From positions 806,001 through 870,000 of the forward strand of contig NZ_CP133078.1 in the NCBI RefSeq assembly GCF_030908465.1: a stretch of DNA of 64,000 bases, read 5' to 3'. Below, piece after piece: positions 51,729 through 58,664 of the stretch. Under the pieces are notes generated by a model, which had not been told where the DNA came from, made no database searches, and worked only from the letters and a program-made list of their open reading frames with translations. The DNA is from Anaerotignum sp. MB30-C6 (lineage in GTDB: Bacteria; Bacillota; Clostridia; Lachnospirales; Anaerotignaceae). The position numbers and the translations under genes are program-made. The stretch's first letter is position 1; every line of letters starts with the position of its first letter.

Positions 51729-52706
51729 ATGCAGGTAAAAGATATTACTTCAAGAGATTTTTGGAGAGCAAAAAAAAGAATTGCACCTTACATTACAAGA
51801 ACACCCCTCGTATATTCACCCGAATTGAGTGAAAAAACAGGGGCGAATATTTACCTTAAGTTTGAGAATCTTCAGGCAATTGGAGCATTTAAGGTTAGAG
51901 GTGCGGCTAACAAAATTTTAAGTTTGACAGATGAGCAAAAAGCAAAAGGTGTATCCACTTTTTCAACAGGTAACCATGGTATGGCAGTTGCTCATATTGC
52001 AAGCCGTTTAGGTATCAAAGCTACCGTTTGTATGTCTAAGGCTGTACCTGCGGTTAAAGTAAAAGCCATTAGCAGATGGAACCCTGAAATTTTGCAGAAC
52101 TGGGATTCTCAGGATGCAGCAGGTGTTTATTGCTATGAATTAGAGGAAAAAGAGGGCGTTGTAGTTATCCCTCCTTTTGATGATAAAGAAATCATCTGTG
52201 GACAGGGTACAATGAGCCTTGAAATTCTTGAAGATTGCCCAGAAATTGATACAGCGATTGTTCCCCTTTCTGGTGGCGGTCTTATGTCAGGTGTTACACT
52301 TGGCTTTAAACTTACTGTTCCTGATGTGAAACTGATTGGTGTTTCTCACCAAAGAGCAGCGGTTATGATTGAAAGCCTCAAGGTAGGTCATCCAATTGAA
52401 ATGCCTGAGGAAGAAACTCTTGCAGACAGCCTGCTTGGTGGTATTGGCTTGGATAACAAATATACTTTTGATATTACACGTGATTTTGTTGACGAGACAA
52501 TTCAGGTTAGCGAAGAAGAAATCGCAAAAGGCATTGCTTATATTATGGAGAATCATCATTTGATTGCCGAAGGAGCGAGTGCTACCGGCGTTGCTCTTGC
52601 TATGAGAGAAGGCTATATTAAACCCGGAAGCAACGTGGCTATTATTGTTACAGGCTGTGGAATTCCTATGTCTCAGGTAAAACAGATTGTAAACGACCAC
52701 TTTTAA
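51729..52706 (+). CDS. PLP-dependent threonine-dehydratase-like lyase (EutB-like)
   Basis: 325 residues. The PLP lysine is in GAFKVRGA (about Lys55), the phosphate loop is SGGGLMSG, and STGNHGMAVAHIAS replaces the ASAGNHAQG of classical threonine deaminases, a variant seen in hydroxyectoine-utilisation dehydratase EutB. No C-terminal ACT regulatory domain. It would dehydrate/deaminate a beta-hydroxy or diamino acid. The usual LGAEVV stretch after the GNHG region reads RWNPEILQNW, an oddity. ATG 51729 follows TTGGAGGAAG; a TTG at 51717 lies inside that site. Last gene of the main cluster; terminator follows. Confidence 0.82.
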   Translation: MQVKDITSRDFWRAKKRIAPYITRTPLVYSPELSEKTGANIYLKFENLQAIGAFKVRGAANKILSLTDEQKAKGVSTFSTGNHGMAVAHIASRLGIKATVCMSKAVPAVKVKAISRWNPEILQNWDSQDAAGVYCYELEEKEGVVVIPPFDDKEIICGQGTMSLEILEDCPEIDTAIVPLSGGGLMSGVTLGFKLTVPDVKLIGVSHQRAAVMIESLKVGHPIEMPEEETLADSLLGGIGLDNKYTFDITRDFVDETIQVSEEEIAKGIAYIMENHHLIAEGASATGVALAMREGYIKPGSNVAIIVTGCGIPMSQVKQIVNDHF

Positions 52707-52715
52707 TATGTAATT

Positions 52716-52757
52716 AAAAAAACCCTTCGCAAATTTTATTTGCTTGGGGTTTTTTCT
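52716..52757 (+). terminator. Terminator of the main catabolic cluster
   Basis: AAAAAAACCC...CGCAAA pairs with TTTGC...GGGGTTTTTT around TTTTAT; T-run. Confidence 0.8.
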
Positions 52758-52889
52758 TAAATAGGAAGCCTTTGAAAAGCGAAGTTTGCAGGTGGCAGAT
52801 ATAGCAAAAATGTGCTTTCTTTTGTAGTATAAGATTTTAGGAAAACAGTTTTTTATGCTGAAACAGTTTTTTGGAAGAAGACGATACGG

Positions 52890-53240
52890 ATGACAAAGGC
52901 GTTAGAGAAAGTTTTGAAGTTTGAAAGCTGGAAACCCATTTAAATTCCTAAGGCTACGACGTTTGTAGACAGCCTCCTTTGTGTTATCGATCTGGAAAGC
53001 AAATATACATCTGAAATTGTAAGAGATTATGTGGATGAAATTTTTAAAATTTCCAAGACAAAATAGCTAGTGTCATAGAGTTTACATTTGTAAATCATAC
53101 ACAGCATATGGAAGGAGCAAGTGCAACAGGGTTGCTTACGCAATGAAGAAAGAAGATAGTAATGATTTGTGTATCAGCATATGGTTTGATTTGGAAAAGC
53201 CTTTGCAGGCAAAGCATTATAAGAAGTATAAGTTTTTTTA
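52890..53240 (+). pseudogene. Decayed second copy of the EutB-like lyase gene
   Basis: Three frames together preserve the C-terminal third of the lyase. Frame a (52890 on) reads KALEKVLKFESWKPI, a stop, then TFVDSLLCVIDLESKYTSEI and RDYVDEIFKIS, matching TLADSLLGGIGLDNKYTFDI and RDFVDETIQVS of the intact gene. Frame b (from about 53061) reads IASVIEFTFVNHTQHMEGAS and ATG against IAKGIAYIMENHHLIAEGAS. Frame c gives VAYAMKKED against VALAMREG. Internal stops and two frameshifts rule out function. Shows that the lyase gene was duplicated. Confidence 0.85.
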
Positions 53241-53331
53241 AATAGACTTGTTTTTCTCATAAGAGGTTATGCTTGGCTGAATTTGCGTTTCAACTAAGAA
53301 GCCGAAGAAACATAGAAAATAGACTTTTGAC

Positions 53332-53385
53332 TAGGTCGCTTCAACTGAAATAAAAATATTTCCTTGATGCGGCCTTATTTTTTTA
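53332..53385 (+). terminator. Possible terminator before the EamA gene
   Basis: AGGTCGCTTCAA and TTGATGCGGCCTT pair imperfectly across a 19-base loop and are followed by eight T, just upstream of the EamA RBS; it may act as an attenuator. Confidence 0.5.
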
Positions 53386-53397
53386 AGGGGAGATAGT

Positions 53398-54324
53398 ATG
53401 AAAGGGAGTAAAATTTATGCAGTATTTATTCTAATCGCAGCTTTTTGCTGGGGTGTAAGTGGTATATTTACAAAAGTCATTACCCACTATGGATTTACTC
53501 CATTTGAGATGGGATTTATTAAGACTTTTATTGCAATGCTTATTCTCATGGTATATTTTTATGGGAAAGACAAAACAATTCTTAAGCTTCAAAGTAAAGG
53601 CGATTTAAAGGATCTCATTGCCATTAGCATTTTAGGATACTCACTTTATTCCGTTGCCTATATATTTACGGTGAATGAAATCGGGGTAGGGCTTGCAGGG
53701 GCAATGCTTTATACGAAAACTGCATTTGTATTGGTGTTTTCTGCGTTTATTTTTCGGGAAAAAATAACGCTGAAAAAGCTATGTATCATTTTATTAACCA
53801 TCTCCGGTTGCATCTGTATTTCTGGTATTTTCTCATCAGGGGCTATTATCTTTACGATGAAAGGATTTTTGTGGGGCATTGCTTCGGGTATTGGTTTTGC
53901 AATTTATGATGTAATTGGAAAGCGATCCTTGAATAAATATCGTTCTGAAACGGTTACACTCTATACCTTTATGATTGCTACGGTTTTTATGGCTGTTCTT
54001 GCAAACCCCATTACGACGATTTCAAAAATTTTTCAAACCAATACATTGCCCTTTATGGTTTTGTATGCTATCGTTGTTTCAGTTGTGCCTTATATGCTAT
54101 ATGTAAAAGGGCTTTCAAAAGTAGAGGTAAGTGTTGCGGCGGTTATTTCTACATTTGAATTAATGGTGGCAACGATTGCGGGCATCATTTTATATGACGA
54201 ACCAATCACATTTTTTAAAATTGTGGGGATAGTACTTATTATAAGTGCAGTATATGTTTTAAGTATACAGCCACAGAAAAAAGTAATTGAATCAAGGAAT
54301 GTTGGGGAGATAGACTATGATTGA
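53398..54324 (+). CDS. EamA/DMT-family membrane transporter
   Basis: 308 residues with ten predicted helices in two EamA repeats (AFCWGVSGIFTKV in the first, FLWGIASGIGFAIYDVIGKR in the second). DMT proteins export or import amino acids and other metabolites. RBS AAGGGGAGATAG. Its stop overlaps the start of the second M20 gene by 8 bases, so the two are translationally coupled and probably act together, perhaps on a product or side-product of the M24-M20-lyase route. Confidence 0.88.
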   Translation: MKGSKIYAVFILIAAFCWGVSGIFTKVITHYGFTPFEMGFIKTFIAMLILMVYFYGKDKTILKLQSKGDLKDLIAISILGYSLYSVAYIFTVNEIGVGLAGAMLYTKTAFVLVFSAFIFREKITLKKLCIILLTISGCICISGIFSSGAIIFTMKGFLWGIASGIGFAIYDVIGKRSLNKYRSETVTLYTFMIATVFMAVLANPITTISKIFQTNTLPFMVLYAIVVSVVPYMLYVKGLSKVEVSVAAVISTFELMVATIAGIILYDEPITFFKIVGIVLIISAVYVLSIQPQKKVIESRNVGEIDYD

Positions 54325-55498
54325 TGTGAAAAAGGTAGTAAGTGGTTTCGAAAGTGAACTTATCGCACTAAGAAGGGATTTTCATGAAAATCCCGAACTC
54401 GGATTTAAAGAATTTAGGACTTCTAAAATAATTTACGATTATCTAAAAAAATTAGATATGGAAGTGAAAAACATTTCCAGAACGGGTGTGGTTGGTGTCT
54501 TAAACGGGGATAAAGGCCCGGGAAAGACTATTTTAATACGTGCTAGTATGGATGCCTTGCCTATGCAGGAAAAAACAGGCCTGCCATTTTCTTCGATTTC
54601 TGAGGGTGTGATGCATGCGGCGGGCCACGATGGGGATATGGCGGTATTGTTGGTTGTTGCTAAGGTTCTTGCCAGACACCGGGATGAGTTCAAGGGCAAT
54701 ATAAAGTTTGTTTTTCAGCCCAATGAAGAAGAAGCCGGAATGTTATCTATGATTGACGATGGAATTCTAGAGAATCCTGGGGTGGATGCGGCGTTTGCAT
54801 TAAGGCATTGGAGCGCCATAGAATCAGGCCGTTTGGGTCTTACTGCTGGGGCTGTTTTAGGGACGACAGAGGAATTTGAAATTATTATTTACGGTAAATC
54901 TGGAAATACTTCTGCACCGAATGCGGGAAAAGATGCAATTATGTGTGCTGCAAAGATTATTGAAGCACTTCAATATTTAGAAACAAGGGAATACAGTCCC
55001 ATGCATCCCATGGTTATTATGATTGGCCAGATTTCTGGAGGGACCGCTAGAACCATAATTTCCGATGAAGTAAAGATGGGGGGAACAATTAGATTTCTTT
55101 TTCCCGATGAAAAGGAGAATAAGGAGAGGGTAATGGCGGCGTTTAAAAGGGTGATTCGAGGGGTTTGTGAAACCTTTTCTATGGAGTATAGAATCGAATT
55201 TATCCCTAGTAACCCCTCCTTGATTAATGATAAGAAGCTAGTATATCTTATGAAAAGTGTGGCATCGAATACGTTTGGAACAGAGTTTAATATTGATAGC
55301 TTTACGGGTTTAATGGGAGAAGATTTTGCAGAGGTTAGCCACAGAGTTCCTTCAGTCATGTCGTTTTTAGGGGTATATGACGAGGAAAAAGGAAATGTAT
55401 TTCCCCAAAACCACCCTCAGTTTAGTATTGATGAGGATGTTATGAAATTTGGTACGGAATTACAAATTCGGGCTGCTCTGAAATATTTAAATGAGTAA
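54317..55498 (+). CDS. M20-family paralogue with altered metal site (probable pseudoenzyme)
   Basis: 393 residues, the same length as the M20 protein at 49276 and alignable without gaps over the regions compared. Key positions differ: RADMDALP is RASMDALP (Asp77 to Ser), MHACGHDGH is MHAAGHDGD (Cys102 to Ala, His107 to Asp), LHLW is LRHW (His163 to Arg), AGHTSTPH is SGNTSAPN (both His to Asn). Glu137-139 and a late His remain. Cys102 and His163 correspond to direct metal ligands in M20D enzymes, so hydrolase activity is unlikely. The frame is intact, the gene is coupled to EamA, and codon use is ordinary. A binding or regulatory role is possible. Confidence 0.85.
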   Translation: MIDVKKVVSGFESELIALRRDFHENPELGFKEFRTSKIIYDYLKKLDMEVKNISRTGVVGVLNGDKGPGKTILIRASMDALPMQEKTGLPFSSISEGVMHAAGHDGDMAVLLVVAKVLARHRDEFKGNIKFVFQPNEEEAGMLSMIDDGILENPGVDAAFALRHWSAIESGRLGLTAGAVLGTTEEFEIIIYGKSGNTSAPNAGKDAIMCAAKIIEALQYLETREYSPMHPMVIMIGQISGGTARTIISDEVKMGGTIRFLFPDEKENKERVMAAFKRVIRGVCETFSMEYRIEFIPSNPSLINDKKLVYLMKSVASNTFGTEFNIDSFTGLMGEDFAEVSHRVPSVMSFLGVYDEEKGNVFPQNHPQFSIDEDVMKFGTELQIRAALKYLNE

Positions 55499-55579
55499 TT
55501 TGTTGACAACTGCAATTTTTTTCATGTAATAAGGGGCAGGCTTATTGGCGTGGCACACATTTTTTAAAAGTTTAATGGG

Positions 55580-55612
55580 AATCCTCACTTTGATAAAAAG
55601 TGGGGATTTTTT
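55580..55612 (+). terminator. Terminator of the EamA-M20 pair
   Basis: AATCCTCACTTT pairs with AAAAGTGGGGATT, then six T. Confidence 0.8.
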
Positions 55613-56497
55613 AGTAGCTTAAATTGGTGGTAATTAGTTAAAGGTATGTAAAAAGGGAGTGGGTGTTGACTACAATGTCAGAGTAACTTAATAATGCTGA
55701 TGGCAACTTCCTATTCAAGTTTGGAGTAGAATAAGGCAGGCGGATGAGGAGTTAACTTTGTGCTTATTTACAAAATGATAATTAATTTATGAAGTCCTTA
55801 TAGTTGTGTAATAAAAGCAAAAGTAGGGCTTGGAAAATACTATTTTTTTATATAAGAGAAATGAATAAAACTTTCGGATTAGTTATCCATTAATAACGAA
55901 TGAATAAACCCAGAAAAAACAATGCATACTTTGTTATTTATGCACAATTGGAATTGTAAAAAGAGATTTTTTTCAAAACAATGGTTAGAAAATTAAATTC
56001 TATAATATAACTGACACAATGAAAATGTATGTAATAGAAAAAATCAGCATGGAAGATTAAAGGTATTTTAGTTGATAAATACAATTTAGCACAATGAAAT
56101 TACATTTAATAAATTGAAAATGTAATTTGCATTTTTTGTAGAATTTTGGTAAAATAGATTTGCTGAAATGCATGAAGTTAATTTACATTTTTTAGATGTT
56201 TTCAACGATAGCATTCAGTTGATTTTCTAAGATTCATATAATTTTCCATCAATTAACTTGGTGTTTTTTTGTTTTTTTATGTTTTGTTACTTAGCACAAC
56301 TATTTTAGGGTGGCTTTATAGTGTAATAATTAAAAATCATTGTTATTTAGTATTGCTTATTGGAAAAAATATATTAAAATAAATAATATATGGTAATAGC
56401 CAGTTAGGAAATATATTTCCTGGTTACAAGTATCCCGATAAAATGGACAGGCGCTAAAGCCCCAGTCCCAGGACAAAGAAAGTAAATAGGTGGATGA
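55613..56497. other. AT-rich upstream region of the HD-GYP gene
   Basis: About 880 bases, no gene. A promoter TTGCAT (56127-56132), 17 bases, TAAAAT (56150-56155) would give a 340-base leader. Upstream, GAAATTACATTT/AAATGTAATTTGC forms a hairpin at about 56095-56130. Within the leader AGGAAATATATTTCCT is a 16-bp palindrome, and GGACAGGCGCTAAAGCC lies close to the start; no known riboswitch matches. Confidence 0.4.
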
Positions 56498-57505
56498 ATG
56501 CGATATTTACCAATACACCAAATTAGTGAAGATTCAATATTGGCAATTCCCGTGTATAACGATAGCGGGAGTATTCTTCTTAATGCAAATACCGTATTAA
56601 AGCGTGCTTATTTAAGTAAATTATCTTTACTGGGTTATGCCGGATTATATATTTACGATGATATCTCCGAAGGCATATTTGTAAAAGAGTTACTTTCTGA
56701 ACAGCTTAAAAGAAGTACTGTAAGGGCGTTGAAGTCCTTTAACTTAGATGCCTGCAGACTTATGGCTCATTCAATTGTAGACGAATTGATAAACCAGTCT
56801 GATGTAGCTGTTGACATGGTTAACATTGCAGCGTTTGACAACTATACTTATGCCCATTGTATTAATGTGTCCGTTTTATCGGTTATTGTGGGTATGGGTA
56901 TGGGATTAAACTATGATCAGTTAAAGCAGCTTTCTGAGGCGGCCTTGCTCCATGATATTGGTAAGCTCAGCATTAGTCTAGGTATTTTGAACAAAAAAGA
57001 AAAGCTGACAGATGAAGAAATGGCTATCATTCGCTCTCATCCTGAAGAAGGGTATAAGGCGATTAAGGATAACTTTATGATTTCGGGGATTGTAAAAAAT
57101 GCCGTACTTTCTCATCATGAGAATGAAGACGGGAGTGGTTATCCCCGTAAGTTGAAAGGAAATCAAATTCACTTATATGCCAAGATTATTCACGTGTGTG
57201 ATGTTTACGATGCCCTTGTGTCCAATCGTGTTTATAGAAAAGCCATGAACCCTGCTGATGCCTTAGAGTATCTAATGTCCAATTCTTGGATTATGTTTGA
57301 TGTTTACTGTGTTAAAAAAATTATGGAGTATGTTTCTCCTTATCCAACGGGAATAACCGTAGAGCTATCCAATGGCCAAAGAGCCCTTGTGGTTGAGCAA
57401 AACCGTATTCATCACTTAAGACCTAAAGTTGTAATTACTGACACGGAAGAAGAAGTTGATTTAATGAAGGTTTTAAACTTAACGATAGTGAAGATACTAA
57501 CATAG
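56498..57505 (+). CDS. HD-GYP domain protein (probable c-di-GMP phosphodiesterase)
   Basis: 335 residues. N-terminal ~110 residues of unassigned fold, then an HD-GYP domain: YAHCINVSVLS, AALLHDIGKLSIS, RSHPEEGYKAI and HHENEDGSGYPRKLKG with the GYP triad, then HVCDVYDALVSNR. HD-GYP enzymes hydrolyse c-di-GMP to GMP. RBS AATAGGTGG. Together with the GGDEF protein at 26190 it gives the window both synthesis and breakdown. Monocistronic with a 15-bp terminator. Confidence 0.92.
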   Translation: MRYLPIHQISEDSILAIPVYNDSGSILLNANTVLKRAYLSKLSLLGYAGLYIYDDISEGIFVKELLSEQLKRSTVRALKSFNLDACRLMAHSIVDELINQSDVAVDMVNIAAFDNYTYAHCINVSVLSVIVGMGMGLNYDQLKQLSEAALLHDIGKLSISLGILNKKEKLTDEEMAIIRSHPEEGYKAIKDNFMISGIVKNAVLSHHENEDGSGYPRKLKGNQIHLYAKIIHVCDVYDALVSNRVYRKAMNPADALEYLMSNSWIMFDVYCVKKIMEYVSPYPTGITVELSNGQRALVVEQNRIHHLRPKVVITDTEEEVDLMKVLNLTIVKILT

Positions 57506-57510
57506 CGATT

Positions 57511-57572
57511 AAAAACTCCCTGTTCCATTATGCTGTAAATACACAGAATAATAAGAGAACAGGGAGTTTTTT
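57511..57572 (+). terminator. Terminator of the HD-GYP gene
   Basis: AAAAACTCCCTGTTC/GAACAGGGAGTTTTT, perfect 15 bp with a long loop, then T; A/T runs make it usable from both sides. Confidence 0.85.
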
Positions 57573-57710
57573 GGGGAATTAGGAAGGCTTTGGTTTAGAC
57601 GTAAATTATCGGACGGACCTATATTTAAAGAGCAAACTGGAACTGTTAAACCGCACTTTAAAAGGAATCAGTTAGAACGAATAGAGAAAATGTTCTATAA
57701 AAGAACCCCC

Positions 57711-58619
57711 TTATCTGTATTCAACCTTTTCAATCCCATGGTTTTGAAAAATTTGGTATGCATGGTTTATCTGTTTTTCTGTTGGGGTGGTAAATTTCAC
57801 AAATTTATCCTCCATGCCTAAAGAAATGTACTTGGCTTTGCCCAATTCGTGATATGGAAGTAATTCGATATTGGCTGAGGGTAAATTTTCCTTCATAAAT
57901 ACTGCGGTTTTTACAAGATTGTTTTCGTCCAGATTTACTTCTGCAATGATTGGAATTCTAATTGTCATAGATACGCCAGTGGCGTAAATTTTTTTGGCAT
58001 TTTGCAATATTAATTCATTGCCGCAGCCTGTAAATGCTTTATGTTTTCTACTATCCATGTGCTTAATATCCAAAAAAATATGACTGAATTTTGGTAATAA
58101 ATCTTGCACCGTTTCAAAATCAAAATAGCCGCAGGTTTCAACCCAACTATTTACGCCCAGGCCTTCAAATCTATCTAATAGAGCCCTAATAAAGCCATGT
58201 TGCAAAAGCGGCTCCCCGCCGGAAAAAGTAACACCGCCTCCAGTATAGCGAAAAAACAAGGCATCTCGTTCTATTTTTTTCACCAATTCATCTACGTCTT
58301 TTTCCAAACAAGCAAAATCCAAGGCTTTTTGAGTACAGGCGTTTACGCATTCTCCGCAAGAATTACAGTTATCATTCGGTCGCTCCATCTTACAAGGAAT
58401 TCGTTTTTCGGGACAGACAAAGGTGCACTTCATGCAGCCAGTGCATTTATGTTTATAAAGAACAAGCTTCTTTTTTAGGGTCCAAGATTCAGGGTTGGCA
58501 CACCATTGGCACCGAAGGTGACAGCCTGCAAGGAATATTGTTGTACGCACACCATCACCATCATGAATAGAGTAGTCTTGCATTTGGATGACTATTCCAG
58601 TATTTGAGTGTTTTACCAT
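57711..58619 (-). CDS. Glycyl-radical enzyme activating protein (radical SAM)
   Basis: 302 residues. Radical-SAM motif CHLRCQWC (residues ~33-40), SAM-binding TFSGGEPLLQ, and an inserted double ferredoxin domain with CTGCMKCTFVCPEKRIPC and CNSCGECVNAC, the arrangement of activases for CutC- or glycerol-dehydratase-like enzymes rather than the short PflA. It abstracts H from the glycine of the partner enzyme using SAM. The ATG giving MVKHSN is chosen; the ATG two codons earlier overlaps AGGAGA. It starts 45 bases after the glycyl radical enzyme stop, same operon. Confidence 0.93.
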   Translation of the reverse strand: MVKHSNTGIVIQMQDYSIHDGDGVRTTIFLAGCHLRCQWCANPESWTLKKKLVLYKHKCTGCMKCTFVCPEKRIPCKMERPNDNCNSCGECVNACTQKALDFACLEKDVDELVKKIERDALFFRYTGGGVTFSGGEPLLQHGFIRALLDRFEGLGVNSWVETCGYFDFETVQDLLPKFSHIFLDIKHMDSRKHKAFTGCGNELILQNAKKIYATGVSMTIRIPIIAEVNLDENNLVKTAVFMKENLPSANIELLPYHELGKAKYISLGMEDKFVKFTTPTEKQINHAYQIFQNHGIEKVEYR

Positions 58620-58664
58620 TCGCATCTCCTGCCTTTATAGATAATACTTTTACAAGAAGTAGAT

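Noticed and set aside
56390..56497. c-di-GMP riboswitch or sigma-D promoter before the HD-GYP gene
   Set aside because: GGCGCTAAAGCC recalls one GEMM element and CCCGATAA recalls a sigma-D -10, but the remaining parts (GGCAAACC core; TAAA at proper distance) are missing.
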